Positions 1 through 12,099 of a stretch of 64,000 nucleotides of DNA are shown here, in pieces. The notes beneath the pieces are model-generated. The model did not search any database and was not told the origin of the DNA. It saw nothing but the letters and a program-made list of their open reading frames with translations. Origin of the DNA: Apiosordaria backusii. Taxonomy: Eukaryota > Ascomycota > Sordariomycetes > Sordariales > Lasiosphaeriaceae. The translations under genes were made by a program, and so were the position numbers. Within the stretch, counting starts at the first letter, position 1. Every line of letters begins with the position of its first letter. The stretch lies in assembly GCA_030549205.1 (NCBI GenBank), contig JAUKTV010000003.1:62001-126000 (forward strand), written 5' to 3'.

Positions 1-730
1 CTCTCCCTTTTTTCGCTTGCCGCTGCGGCTCTCCCCCTGGCTTCGGCCATCCAGTTCACTGAGCCCATCAGCAACTCGACCTTGAACAAGGGCAGCTCAT
101 ACACTGTCAAGTGGGACCACGTCGACACTGATCCATCCACTTTCAGCATTTACCTCGTCAACTTTGTCAACTGGCCTCCCTTCTATACCCAGCTTGCTGG
201 TGGCGTTTCCACCGAGGCTGGCCAGTATGAAGTGACTGTTCCCTGCCTTGTCGATGCCTCCTGGGGCTACCAATTGTATGTGTTGCTTTTGCGCCTGCTG
301 TCAGCACACTGCTAAACGCCTTCGTAGCAATGCCATCAACGGCACCAACGTTTATGTCATCCACGCCCAGACCCCCAAGTTCTACGTTCGCGAGGGTTCC
401 TGCGACGAGCCCGAGGAGGAAGTTCCCATTCCCGTGATCACCGACTCCCTCCAGCAGACCACCTGCGAGGCCTACACCGTGACTGCCAGCGCTGAGCCTA
501 CCTGCGACGGACTCGTTTCCACTGTTACTGCCACCGTCACTGCTACTGTCACCGTCGAGACTCCCGCTGTCGCCACCCCTGTCGATGGCAACGATGGCCC
601 TGAGGCCCCCGCTACCACCGCTCCTGCCACCCTTCAGTTCACCCCCGGTATCCAGTCCGCTGTCAAGGTTTACTCGACCGTGTATGTTGACCTGTCTGAG
701 GTCATTGACTCTGGCGAGTGCGTGTGCTAA
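1..730 (+). CDS. Kre9/Knh1-like secreted cell-wall protein, 5' end outside window
   Basis: The reading frame is open from base 1 and starts inside a hydrophobic signal peptide ending near ALPLASA/IQF, so probably only a few residues are missing. The mature start (IQFTEPISNSTLNKGSSYTV, a beta-sandwich with VKWD) matches the Kre9/Knh1-like N-terminal domain of fungal secreted, often GPI-anchored, wall proteins. One intron, 276-327 (gtatgt...tag), joins WGYQ-F to NAINGTNVYV. The C-terminal half is rich in Thr, Val and Pro, as expected for O-mannosylation, and ends ECVC. I see no clear hydrophobic GPI-attachment tail, so it may be soluble or wall-bound by other means. 225 residues are visible. 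A role in wall glucan organisation is inferred from the family only. Confidence 0.75.
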
Positions 731-1721
731 TTACACCATGAGAAGATAATTTTGATGGAAAGGGGGCATGTTGTTGTTCAGCAAAAGATACCCGTCATTG
801 TTTAATGGTAATACTGTGCCATCGAATGCCAATTTCATCAAGCCAGAGGTCCCTGTTCGAAGTGCTTTTCGACATTGAAGTTTATTGTCTCCTGAATCAC
901 CATAGCAACAGCATTCAAGATCATGTCCATGCAGAGGAATTATATAAGGGGTCTGTGTCTCAGATGATGGCGTGGTACTCTTTCAATAGCCTAAACCTAC
1001 CCGTTTGACGGCCAGTCTAGACATTAGTGATGGTTTAATTGGGTTGACACGTTCTTTCCTGGCAGGATAAGTGTCGAATACGTTGGGACGAGAAATGTAG
1101 ACGATTATTCCAGGCTGTAGCCAGACAAGCCCATATCCGACGTTACATCAAAACTTCAGCAGTCCCGTTGAATTTACGCCCAAGGCTCCAGCTGTTACAC
1201 AGCAGCAGCAAGCTCAGTAGCCAAAACAATACTTGCAGACCAATCTTGTAACGACGGCGCAATGACACAGACCCGACTGGCTGGGACTAGGTGAGACAGA
1301 TCGACATGACCACCAAGCCGGAGGCACCCACTAGCAATATCGTCGGACATCCGGCAGTGGAGGTAAGTCTAGACTCTCTGCTCTAAATACATGTATAGGT
1401 ACCTAAACAATAATCGTGAGCCGTTGAGAATACATAACTGCCAGCTTGGCACCAGATATCAGTACCTTCATCTCATACTCACGATCATATTTTTCAAAAG
1501 CCCTAATAATATCTGCACATTCATTTCCTTTTCCTTCATCTGATCTTTACATCAAACAAAGAACCAGCTGGCAGCTGCCAGCCATGTTTTACGCCTTCAC
1601 CCCCTTTTACGCCTTCAGGCCCTTTTCCACCTCCTCCATCTTCCCCAACAGCGCCAACTGGTCCATTCACTCCTTTTCAAAGTCACCTTCACGAACCCCT
1701 TTTACAAAAAACTCCAGCACC
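731..1721. other. Intergenic, 3' flank of wall gene and MFS promoter/5'UTR
   Basis: No supportable gene. A 67-codon open frame at 805-1008 lacks family resemblance. The last 250 bases are pyrimidine-rich with CTCC/CTTC runs, usual for a fungal 5' leader. Upstream in-frame ATGs at 1446 and 1584 could extend the transporter but add low-complexity Phe/Ser/Pro residues. Confidence 0.5.
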
Positions 1722-3455
1722 ATGACACCGCCCCCAGGCCGCCGTCACAAACTCCAAACCCTCCACTCCCTCTACCAAAACGAAGGCACCGTCGCCATCC
1801 ATTCCCCGGGTTCTGACTCCTCCTCTGTAATCCCCGTCCCCAACCCCAACCCTAACGACCCCAACGACCCCCTCTCATGGCCCCGCTGGAAGAAATACAC
1901 CGCCTTCCTCTCCATCTGCGCCTTCACCTTCCTCACCAACTTTGGCATAGGCGGCCTAACCTCCGCCTTTTACCTCATCTCTCTCGAGTTTGACAAGTCC
2001 CTCACAGAGACGTCTGAGCTCCTCCTCTGGCCGATTCTTGTCTTGGGGGTTTTCAACTTTTTCTGGGTCCCCTTAGCGAATTACTTTGGTAAACGCCCGA
2101 TATTCGTGATCTCGTGCGGGTTGCTCTTTGCGAGTTATATCTGGGGTGCCACGGCAACATCTTTTGACAGTTTGCTCTGGAGTAATATCCTTGGTGCTTT
2201 TGCGGGGAGCTCGACGGAGGCGTTGGGGGCGGCGATGGTGAATGATTTGTTTTTTGTGCATGAGAGGGGTGGGAAGATGGGGGTTTATATGAATTTTATT
2301 AGTGGGGGGAATACGCTGGGGCCGTTGGTTTGTGGGTTTGTTGTTACGGTGAGTTTCCTTTCCATCTCCCTTGATTGGAATCCTGGTTTCACTCTTTGGG
2401 GCATTAGAAGCTGATTGTTTTCGTTTAGGGACTGAGCTGGAGATGGCACAAGTGGATTGCCGCTATCCTGACAGGCATCAATCTTGTGACGGTGGTGTTG
2501 ATGGTGCCGGAGACGAGGTATGACAGGAACGACGTGATCGCAGAGGGGCAGCAACTGTCGGAAAGCGAAGACAACGGCCAGGAGAAGGGTAAGACTCAGA
2601 ATGATGCTGAGCAGGGACAGCAACAGCAACATCGAGGTATGGTCATGGCGCCAAAAAAGAGCTGGATTCAGGAGTTGAGTCTGTGGTCCGGCTTGCCGAA
2701 GGACGAGACGAGTCTGTGGAAAATGTTCCTGAGACCGTTGCCGATGTTTGCATATCCGTGTGTTATCTACTCGTTCCTGGGGTACGCGGTTTCGTTGGTG
2801 TTGACCGTGGCGGTGAACATTCTCAACTCGTTTGTTCTGCAGGCACCACCATACAGCTGGTCGCCAACAGTCAATGGACTGATCAACATCCCTGGGTTCA
2901 TTGGCAACGTCTGTGGAAGTTTTGCAGGTGGCTGGTTGGTTGACAAGTTCTGCGACTGGAGGAGCAGGAAAAACAACGGGGTGTTTGAGCCGGAGAACAG
3001 GTTGTATCTCTGTATATTGCCACTCTTGATCACGGGAGCGGGCTGCGTCTTGTTCGGGTATGGAGTCGAAAGAACACTCCATTGGACCTCGCTGTTTTTC
3101 GGCTACGGAATGGTGTCGTTTGCGCTAACAGCAGTCCCGACGATTACGATGGCATATGTTTCTGATTGTCTGCTGCCAGTCAATTCGGATGCCCTGATGC
3201 TAGTCAATGGTACGTGTTTCTCAACTTTTGCTCCTAGGACCAGTGTTGGCTAATCACAGTATAGGAAGCAAAAATATCGTTGCTTTTGGATTCCTTTACG
3301 GAATCGTGCCATGGGTTGAAGAGGTGGGGTATGTCGAATGCTTTGGCACTCAAGCGGGTATTTATGTTGCTATTATCGCGATCGGAATGGCGGTATTGAT
3401 TCCGTTTGGAGCCAGAATCAGACATGCCCAGGCCAGGTGGAGGATCACCTTGTAA
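1722..3455 (+). CDS. Major facilitator superfamily transporter (DHA1-like)
   Basis: Predicted twelve-helix proton-coupled exporter or permease of the plasma or vacuolar membrane. Exons 1722-2348, 2429-3209 and 3265-3455 give 532 residues; introns are gtgagt...tag and gtacgt...tag. The start at 1722 sits in a good context (CACCATGAC). The N-terminus has the NPNDPLSWPRWKKY motif common in fungal DHA1 carriers, followed by helices from about residue 65. The loop 2-3 motif A is seen as PLANYFGKRP and the helix 4/5 boundary as GLSWRWHKW. A long hydrophilic central loop, rich in Gln and Glu (about 265-310), separates the two six-helix halves. Substrate cannot be told from sequence. No cluster partner is evident; the next gene is housekeeping. 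Confidence 0.85.
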
Positions 3456-4128
3456 TGCCCAACGAGGAAAGCGGTGTTGAGGTCTTCAGGAGAATGATGC
3501 ATGCTTTATCTGTTCGATAGCATCTATTAATTATTCCTTAATATTAATATCGTAATCTCTTAATATGTTCTTGGGGTGTAGGCAATGTGAAGTGCGAAGC
3601 AATGATAGAGTATGGATCTGGATACTCGACCGCAATGTTCGTGATGTTCTTCCTGGTGTTGAGTCTGTGCACCTCCCCCAGTTGGACCCCTGCAAGGCTG
3701 GTGGGCTGCCTGTATGTATGTGAGCTGATAAGGCCAGACCCACTCCTCCCGGCGAGTGGACTCACCGATAAGCACAGTCAATCATTTGTGATTGGCCAAA
3801 TCTTGGCAAGGCTGCATGGCGGGGCAACTTTTTGCGATTTCTCGTCGCCGACCACTTTCGCAACAGAGCTCCGGCTGCCTTCTCAGTCTCTAAATCATAC
3901 CTCTGAACCACAACTGGCCACCGACCACCGAGAAATTTTCCAAAAACACTTCTTTCCTCGCCAATTGATCTATTCCAGGCACACAAACAACCAGCGACAG
4001 TCAATTACCGATATTCGCAGCCTCGCCTGTTTGAACAACACTTCACGAAGGCTGTCTCTCCCGTTTCACGCGATCATCACGACTGAAGCCCGATCGATCG
4101 CGCCCGCCCGCACATTCTCCCCGCCACA
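3456..4128. other. Intergenic, RPC6 promoter and 5' leader
   Basis: Holds no supportable gene. A 204-codon open frame at 3587-4201 overlaps the RPC6 start in another frame, has no recognisable domain and is treated as chance. The 200 bases before 4129 are C-rich, consistent with a TATA-less housekeeping promoter. Confidence 0.5.
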
Positions 4129-5421
4129 ATGGCGGCCCCAAAGTCGGAGGCCGAGCTGGCCAAGCTCGCGATCCTCAAGGACGAGCTCTACGAGACTATG
4201 AAAGAACACGGCAGCGAGGAGCGCGAGTTCAGCCAGGCTGACATCAAGGGGCTGAACGTCATCCCCAATAACAACACCAGCTTGCTGCTCAATGTAATCC
4301 AGGCGCTCACCAATGAAAAGCTCCTTGTTGGTGTGTCATTGCCCGGTGGGGAGATTGGCTGGAGATGGCGAAGCAAAGAGGATGCCAAGAAGTACGCTCT
4401 TCTCCCGAGCTCTTCCCCCATCGCACATGGTTGATACTAACTGCTGCCCACTCTTCAGGTACACCTCCCTCCCAGACGAAGCGACCATGCTCGTATACGG
4501 AATAATAGACCAAGCCGGCTCAGACGGAGTCTGGATCCGCCACATCAAACTTCGAGCCAACATTCAGGATGCCACTCTCAAAGCATGCATCAAGGTCCTC
4601 GAGTCCAAAGGGTACATCTCGTCCATGACCAACGTCGAGATGCCCAACCGGAAGATGTACATCAGATCCGACCTCAAACCCTCCGAGCGCGCAACCGGCG
4701 GTCCCTGGTTCACCGACGGCGAGCTAGACGAGGCTTTCATCAAGGCCATAGAGGGTATCATCTTCGAGTACATCAAGACCCACAGCGCATACATGTCCAG
4801 AGGCACCTCTCTCCCCCAAAGGCAGCCGAAGAAAGGCGTAGTTACTGGAGGAGTTGAAGCCCGTGGTTTGAAGCGAGCAGCGACCGACATCTCCAACGAC
4901 GACGCAACTCCCGCTCCTCCAGCATCAAAAGGCGCTGCCGCTCCCCCCCCCCAAGGAAGAAGGAAGTCTACCTCCCCATGCCAGCCGGCTACAAGAAATA
5001 CCCTACCGTAAACGAGATCACAGAGTTCATCCACATGCAAAAGGTGAGCAGCGCCATGCTCGGGGTGGCGGATATCCAGGCCTTGGTCGATGTGCTGGTG
5101 TTTGACGGCCTAATCGAGCCCATCAAGGTCAACAGCCGTAAGGGGTACAGGGTCGTGAGGCCGACGAAGCAGGACACAATGTCGTATGCCAAACGGCAGC
5201 AGGAGCGGGAGGCACATCCGGAACTTGGGCAGCCAGTGCTGGGGCCTGCGCCGGTTAGCAGCGCGGTGACCGAGGCGCCGTGTGGTCGATGCCCCGTGTT
5301 TGAGCTGTGCCAAGAGGGTGGACCGGTTGCGCCGAGCACGTGCGTCTACTTTCAGGAATGGTTGGGCTTAAAAGAGAGGCCCGCTGTTCCTGCTGTCCCT
5401 AATGGGACAGTTGCGTCATGA
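4129..5421 (+). CDS. RPC34: RNA polymerase III subunit RPC6/RPC34, apparent frameshift at a C10 run
   Basis: Subunit of the RPC3-RPC6-RPC7 heterotrimer that helps RNA polymerase III open tRNA and 5S promoters in the nucleus. Exon 1 is 4129-4391; the intron ends at 4458 and carries a perfect TACTAAC branch site near 4435. Exon 2 starts KYTSLPDEATMLVYGIID. Tandem winged-helix regions fill the first half. The C-terminal part (MPAGYKKYPTVNEITEFI) and the [4Fe-4S] cysteine motif CGRCPVFELC...PSTCVYF are diagnostic. The C-terminal half lies in a different frame from exon 2; the switch falls in a proline-encoding run of ten C at 4943-4952, and one extra C would restore it. Because the subunit is essential, a homopolymer sequencing error is the likeliest cause. 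Confidence 0.88.
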
Positions 5422-5826
5422 AGTCCTTTGTAGATGGACAAATTAATGAACTTCTGGTAAATACTTTTAGAAGCATGGAGTTAGTGTAGTTTATAGTAAC
5501 TTGATACTGTATTGTAAATATAATTGGCTGACGCGTGAACGGCACTGGTACTATCTAGCTCAGTCAGGTCCGGAAAGGTGATGTTTGGGTTTGGGTGGGG
5601 CAGAGCCTCTTTACGATCAGGTTCACATAATAGACATAGGTGCAATTGCACATTACTTCTACGGCCATGGCAAACACACACAGCAGCCAAACAAGAAGAC
5701 TTCAACAGTTTGAAAGAAGGCAATGAGCAGGTGCTTTTATGTTCTTCGACCTCACCAGGGTCCATCTGATGAATAGTTTACCCTATCATTGAGCAATCCT
5801 TCGTCGCTCCGAAACCAATGAATCAT
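5422..5826. other. Intergenic between convergent RPC6 and cyclophilin genes
   Basis: Space between two converging genes, so it should hold both 3' untranslated regions. AT-rich around 5440-5530 (taaatataattgg), which fits polyadenylation signals. No gene seen. Confidence 0.5.
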
Positions 5827-6752
5827 TTAGTTGAGCTCACCACAATCCGTAATGGTGGGCTTGTTGTTCCTGTACTTGGGGTCACCGGAGTTGGTGCCAA
5901 CGAGCTCAATAAGCTGGACAACGCGCATAGACTCCTCGTCGGCAACCTCGCCGAAGACGACGTGGCGGCCATCGAGCCAAGAGGTCTTCGCGGTGGTGAT
6001 GAAGAACTGGGAGCCGTTGCTGTGGTAATACGGGTTAGCTTGTGCAGTCAAGTGGGGAGACAGAAAGATCAACACTTACGTGTTGGGACCAGCGTTAGCC
6101 ATGGAGAGGAGACCCGGGCGGGTGTGCTTGATCTGGTAATTCTCATCGGCGAACTTCTCGCCGTAGATGGACCTGCCACCGGTGCCATTGCCACGGGTGA
6201 AGTCACCACCCTGGAGCATGAAACCGGGGATGATGCGGTGGAAGTTAGAGCCCTTGTAGCCGAAGCCGTTCTGGCCAGTGCAGAGCTCACGGAAGTTGCG
6301 GGTGGTGATGGGAACAACGTCGTCGTAGAGGTTGAACTTGATGGTGCCCGTCCGTTCTATTGCCAGGGTCAGCAAAACGTGAATGACCAGCCATTGAATC
6401 GGTGTCAATGAATTGGATGGAAGAGCGATAACATACCCTTGACATCGACTTCCTTGCCCGATTCATCGAGGACAGGGCCCATCCAGGTAATGTTGAAGAA
6501 GCTATTGCCAGACAGTCAGCTTAGGTTCCCAAGCTGATGGTGGGGTCGATCCATCTCTTGACAATGGCGACGAAGGACTTACACTTGAGACATGTCGGCG
6601 GATGTGACAGAGAAACCTCTAACGGAGTTTCTTAAGTTGGATTGGATGAACGAAGAGATGGTCGAAGAGAATGGAGCAGTGGGAAGTTGGTGAAAGAGGG
6701 ATGAAGGTCGAGGAAGAGCAGAGCAACCGCGGGGTAGGAGGGGTCGAAACAT
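5827..6752 (-). CDS. csr-1: Cyclophilin peptidyl-prolyl isomerase with two in-frame starts (mitochondrial and cytosolic forms)
   Basis: Cyclosporin-binding prolyl cis-trans isomerase. Exons, in coding order: 6752-6583, 6501-6437, 6356-6080, 6019-5827. The long form is 234 residues, the form from the inner ATG at 6593 is 181. The catalytic core is complete: FHRIIPGFMLQGGDFTRGNG, GPNTNGSQFFITT, SWLDGRHVVFGEV. The first 53 residues (MFRPLLPRGCSALPRPSS..., ending RGFS) are Arg/Ser-rich and free of acidic residues until the final Asp, with an Arg-x-Phe/Ser cleavage motif, i.e. a mitochondrial presequence. The inner ATG follows directly (TSADMSQVFF). N. crassa csr-1 is known to make mitochondrial and cytosolic cyclophilin from one gene; I infer orthology, hence the symbol. 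Which start is used is likely set by alternative transcription starts. Confidence 0.9.
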
Positions 6753-8000
6753 TTTCCGGGCTGGCGAGGAACTGGGTTAGTGCCCCACATCGGCCAATCA
6801 AACAAGTCATCCATCCCTGAGCAGGTATGTAAGGTATTTCACGTGAGGGAAGAGGGGTCTGTTATTGCTTTCGTCCAACCATGGCCGTGGCGGGGCTCCT
6901 GCTCTGTTCTGCCCGCGCATGGGGCATGGTCTGAGGCGAACAAGGTGACGGTGAAGACGTAGCTGACTCTGTGTCTATACTTCTTGTTCCAGTGGGTAGA
7001 TGAAACAGAGCCCAACAGAGAGGAAATAGCCAAGTCATCGTCAATGAGTAACCACTTGGTCACAAGAGACGGACGCAACACAGCAAGACATCCCACTCTC
7101 CTTGCTGGCCCCCTCATGTCCTCCCTCCTCTGGTCCGTGCCGATCGTGAATTGCCCAGGCATGCAGCCAGCAGAGGGGAACCAGCTGCGGGCCGAGCTGC
7201 ACGCCAATTGGCGCAGCACGTTGTTCGTCCCACAGGATGAAATCAAAGCCGGCTCAGCCCATCTCCACTGACCAAAGTGAGAGCATCACTGCCTGCTGAC
7301 ATGGTGACATTGCTTCTTATTGAGCAAGGGAATGCGGGAGAGGGCAGAGGAAACCAACAGGAGAATGCCAGGCCAAACACTTTGTGTTTGCTTGCCCCTT
7401 TTTGAGCGTGGTGACCCCTTAGGGGAAGCTCCGAAGCTCTTTTGATGGAGCTGTGTCCTAGAGCTTCCAACCAGCTCCAAAAAAGGCGGAAAAATGACTG
7501 ACTGACAAGAGGAAAGGAGAGACACGCACCTTTTGAATTGAAATCCTACGTATAATACGGGAAGAGGAGAATAGCACACAGCAGAATGCTAGATGAATTG
7601 AAGGATGATGGTGACGGAATGGCCAAGTTCGATGATGGAAAGCACTCCAAATTTTCTTCTCTTGAGCTCTCCCAACTGGTCCAGGCGCACTGAAGCTTTT
7701 CCGAGCACAGACCCACAAAGATGTCGCTGCCTTGATGCCTGAGGCGTCAATGGCTATTCAGGCCCACTTCCAGCCATGCCGCGCCCAGACCCCGGAGTCT
7801 TGGCTGCGGCGGTTGGGAAACAGCAAGGTGTCGCCGCTGCTGATGCCCGTCTCCCTCCCTACTCGATATTATCCAACACCGAATGCGACGACAACAGGCC
7901 GACCACTCAGTCCGCCGGCACAAGCACGCAATTCTTTTTACATTGTCGCGGTGATATCAAGCAATTCTCCTTCCCTAGATCACTGCCAACATTCTTCACA
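6753..8000. other. Intergenic, divergent promoter region of cyclophilin and epsin genes
   Basis: About 1.25 kb between divergent genes. Several open frames of 60-135 codons occur on both strands (for example 6839-7246 minus), but none shows a domain, consistent codon use or splice structure. I see no RNA gene. Confidence 0.5.
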
Positions 8001-9684
8001 ATGGATTTGAACAGTCTCCGGCAGACCGTCACCAATCTGACACTGTACGATGTCAAGGCCGGTGTGCGCAAGGTCCAAAATGGTAGGCTTGACTGCGCTC
8101 GATCCAAGGACTCTCCATATATGCTAATCCTGTTGCTTGGACAGCCGTCATGAATTTCACCGAGATGGAGGCCAAAGTGCGCGAGGCCACAAACAATGAG
8201 CCTTGGGGCGCATCCTCGACCCAGATGCAGGAAATTGCGGACGGCACTTTCAACTAGTACGTGGTATCACTTACCACCCAATCTAAAAACATCTCTGACC
8301 GTCTTTTTCCCGCAGTCAAACCCTGAACGAGATCATGCCCATGATCTATCGCCGCTTTACCGAAAAATCCGCCGAGGAGTGGCGCCAGATCTACAAGGCT
8401 CTCCAACTACTCGAGTACCTGATCAAGCACGGCTCCGAACGTGTTATTGACGATGCTCGTTCTCACATTACTCTTCTCAAGATGCTCCGCCAATTTCACT
8501 TCATCGATCAAAACGGCAAAGATCAGGGTGTTAACGTCCGCCATCGCGCCAAGGAACTTGCTGAACTTCTCGGGGACGTTGAGAGGATCAGGGCAGAGCG
8601 CAAGAAGGCACGTGCGATCAAGGGCAAGTTTGTAGGCATGCAGGGTGGCTCCGGGATGGGAAGTAGTAGCCGTTATGGTGGCTTCGGGAGCAACTCGGAC
8701 AGCTACGGCGGTGGTGGTGGTGGTGGCAGCAGTTCTACCTATGGTGGTTATGCTGGAGGAGTGTATGGTGATGGGGGCGGTTTCGGTGGACAACAGAGCA
8801 GCGATTTCGGGCGAACACAAGCACGTGGTGAACAGTTCGAAGAATACGACGAGTTTGACGAGGCCGATCGACCCGCCGCTGCCGCTTCGTCAAGTGCGTC
8901 GAGGGTGAAACGGGACACTTCAGAAAGGGCTGGTGTCAAAAAGACGACTGACCCGGCCAAGAAGAAGGCTCCCGAGGTCGACCTGTTTTCGTTCGACGAG
9001 CCCGCGGCAACCTCTGCTCCTACCCTCGCTACAGCCCCGTCAAGTAAATCTGGGCTTGGGTCTCTTTCGAGCGCCGCACCTGCCAACGATGAGGATGACG
9101 ACTTTGACGATTTCCAATCGGCAGTGCCGGCTGTTGCCGCTGCCCCGACTCAATTCGCCGCCCCTCAACCCGTCTCTGCCCCTCAGCAAGCCAACTTGAG
9201 CGGCATGGTCGCCATGTCGTCCATCTCCCCGCCGCCAAGCTCAACCGCCACGCCCTCGGGCAATTTTTCGGCCTTCTCAACTCCGCTCTCAGCAACCACT
9301 CTGTCCCCGGCCGCTAAGCCAGCAGGATTCCAAGCATCCACCCCGAATTACTTCTCCTCGGTTCAGGCGGCGTCTCCGGCAGCGCCTGCTCCAAAGCCTG
9401 CTGCTGCCCCAGCCTCCTTTGGTGGGCTCAAGCCAGTCTCCAGCGGCTCCAAGCCAGCAGCACCAGCAACAGGAGGTGACGCATTCGGTTCTCTCTGGTC
9501 CCAGGCTAGTGTAGGAATCAAGAAGAACACTCCCACTGGTCCCGGCCCGACAATTGGGCAGCTCGCCAAGGAGAAGAGCAGTGCTGGCATCTGGGGTGCG
9601 GCGGGTTCTTCTACTTCTCCTGCTGCTGGCAAGCCTGCTGGTAGCAAACCGCTCGGCAACGGGCTTGACGACTTGCTGGGTTGA
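8001..9684 (+). CDS. ENT3: Epsin-like ENTH-domain clathrin adaptor (Ent3 class)
   Basis: Trans-Golgi/endosome adaptor that binds phosphoinositides through the ENTH domain and recruits clathrin and adaptor ears. Exons 8001-8082, 8145-8256 and 8316-9684 encode 520 residues. The ENTH domain covers roughly residues 15-150 (YDVKAGVRKVQNAVMNFTEM, EPWGASSTQMQEIADGTFN, ALQLLEYLIKHGSERV, VRHRAKELAELL). The rest is unstructured: a Gly/Ser/Tyr-rich stretch at about 175-225, then acidic-Phe motifs (EEYDEFDE, DLFSFDEP, DDDFDDFQ) of the kind that bind gamma-ear domains, then Ala/Pro/Ser linker ending GLDDLLG. No DPW repeats or ubiquitin-interacting motifs are seen, which favours Ent3/epsinR over Ent1/2. 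Alternative: an Ent5-like member. Confidence 0.88.
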
Positions 9685-10974
9685 GATTTGACCTTGCCAT
9701 TATTGTGCTGTTTTCTGGGATTCTTGCGCTGCTTGTCACCACCAGGAAGATAAGGGAGGATGGGCTGTTTGTCTCGATAGGAAGATTATGTAGACTGGCT
9801 TTTTGGAGTATGGCGTGCCAAAATTGATTTCAGCGTTATGCATGCATTTGGTCGTTTTTGAGAAACCCTGCCAAGATTGGCTGTCCGGGGATAGGGTCTG
9901 AAAAGGGGCCGGTCTGTGGTAGCAGTTCGCCCCAACCCAACAACCGGCCTGGAGATCGGGGTGTTCTGCAGCAGCAATCATTCCATGCCGATGATTCCAC
10001 ATCGACGCAACCATGATCCGATAGTGATTCTAGAATACCAAGTCACTTTTGTGTTGCCCTTAGCTTGCCGATGACTTACACATGAGTTGCGTCCGGTATC
10101 CCCTGACCTGTTTTGTTCTGCCCTGAGCTTACAGCAAGAACCAGGTCCGGTATATTCCGTGTAGTACCCATGGAATGTTACCATTCAACCAACGATGCTC
10201 CGTGCAACTATCTTCTTCTCTATTGGGGTTGAGGATCCCAAGATGACGGCTCCGTCTGAAAACTACCGGTTTCCTTACTTTCCGGCCCCGACCCCGTTCT
10301 GCGGCCGGCTTGGCATGCCACATACCCGCAAATCTACGTTTCCCGGCCGCATCATTCTGGCCACCTTCTTTCATCTCATCTTTTACCCTTTCCCCATCGG
10401 GGAAATCGTCGAAGCGCCGACGGCAGCCTTGCGGGCCTCGAGGCTGACGACCGTTCGGGCAGTCAATAACAGAGGTTTCGAGACGGGCTCGATACAACAC
10501 AAAGTCGATCATTCTCTTCCTTCCAGTCTTCCCGTTGCCCAATCGAATGATTCACACACAAGCGCAAAATTTTTTCCTTTGAGAGATTAGGTATGTTTAT
10601 GGTATCTTTAGGATAAAGAAACTAAAATGTCAAGTATGATCGCCGAAACTGCTGCAGGCAGGCCGTGTCATCACCACGGACAGGCGCCGGCAAAGATGGG
10701 AAATAAAGCTGGATCTGGACTCATCATGGCTCACGGTTTACATCGGTATCGTAGACCCCTTGCTTTGGATCCTTCGATTATGACCTCAGGCTTTCATACA
10801 TGTACCTGGCGGCCGACGGCCGTCGTCCAACGCTTCGAATCCGGTCTTGTTGCGAGTTCGTCTTCTCTTTCTCTACTTGAGCTCGAGAAATCCAAACCTT
10901 CCATTATTTTTCTCTTTTGTATGGCATATTCCAAACAGTATACACGAAGGTGGACGAGGCAAGTCTGAACCGTC
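9685..10974. other. Intergenic, 1.3 kb
   Basis: No supportable gene. An open frame at 10195-10590 (131 codons) and one opposite it at 10129-10542 lack domain or codon signal. No tRNA B-box was noticed. Confidence 0.45.
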
Positions 10975-12066
10975 ATGGACACCCGATCGCTCCGGCCTCA
11001 GGGCTTACTTGGCTACTTCTTCCTCACCATCAGGATCCTGTCGGTGGTCAGTTCAGGGGTTATTATAGGGTTCACGATCAATTTCATTCTCGCTTTCAAG
11101 AATGCTGGGCTCGGGTTGCCGCCAGCTATTGTGGCGTTAATAGCTCTGGTATGTTCACGAATGCCTCAGACCCTATATATTGGAAGTAGCTGACAACCCG
11201 ATGACCAGATTAGCACCGCCCTGATATATACCCTCGTCACCGCCACGAGTTACAGCCGGCGATTCCTCCCGTATATAGCCACCTTGATCCTCGACCTCGT
11301 GCTACTCATCCCAATCGTGATAGTTACGATTCTTTTAGCCCAGCCCATGACTGCAAAATCATGCGCAACTGTCACTCCTTCAACCAACCTCACGATAACC
11401 GTACCACCAAACACCTCATTTGGCCGAACATCATTCCCATCCAGTACCAATGCCCAAAAGAGCTGCCACCGAGTATTTGCCATCTGGGTATCCCTCATCG
11501 TCCTCTCTGTTCTCCTCATCCTTAGCACACTCTCCTGTATCCTCCTTCAGCTCCGTGAGCGCAAGTTCCAGCGACAAGAATACGACTTCAACGAAAACCC
11601 CCTAGACCCCGCAAACCGCCCAGGCGCCGGTTTCTTCACCCAACGCCCCATCACCACCATAAGCAACCCATCCAGAGACTACTCCACCGGCAAGCCCAAA
11701 AAGCAATGGGACAGCTTTGGCGACTGGGACCGAGACCTTGACGAGAAAAAGTCCCAATGGCGGCCAGAGTCCCAGCGAATCGACAGCTGGAACACCTCCT
11801 CCAGCGCTGGCAGCAGCACCAACCTTTACAAAACAAAAGATGGAATTCCCCGCTCTGGAACAGTAACCTCCAGCACAAGGGAATACCGCCCCCGTAACCG
11901 CCTCGCAGGCATCGACTCCCCCACCCTCCCCAACCGACCCTCCGAGCTCGCCAGAGCATACCGCAACTATCGCAACAGCACCACCACCTCAAGCAGCGCA
12001 ACCCTAACATCCCCATCCACCCGCCCCCGCTCCCGACAGCGGGGCCTACCAAGTAACCCACGCTAG
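10975..12066 (+). CDS. MARVEL-like four-helix membrane protein
   Basis: Exons 10975-11148 and 11209-12066 (intron gtatgt...cag, phase 0) give 343 residues as read. Four hydrophobic segments lie at about 14-38, 44-70, 82-105 and 157-182, the arrangement of fungal MARVEL/SUR7-like proteins; TM1 starts GYFFLTIRILSVVSSGVI. A cysteine pair (SCATV...SCHRV) flanks a Thr/Asn-rich loop between helices 3 and 4. The cytoplasmic tail has DSFGDWDRDLDEKKSQWRPE and basic Ser/Arg regions. The last residues as read (RQRGLPSNPR) look wrong: one frame over the same bases give DSGAYQVTHARDSG then RPPPKPRR and a stop at 12101-12103, so a one-base indel near the C-run at 12024-12028 is suspected. Function is inferred only as membrane organisation. 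Confidence 0.7.
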
Positions 12067-12099
12067 GGACTCGGGGCGCCCGCCTCCAAAACCCCGACG

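Noticed and set aside
3587..4201. 204-codon open frame on plus strand
   Set aside because: Overlaps the RPC6 start in another frame; no domain, low-complexity Ser/Thr/Arg and not codon-biased.
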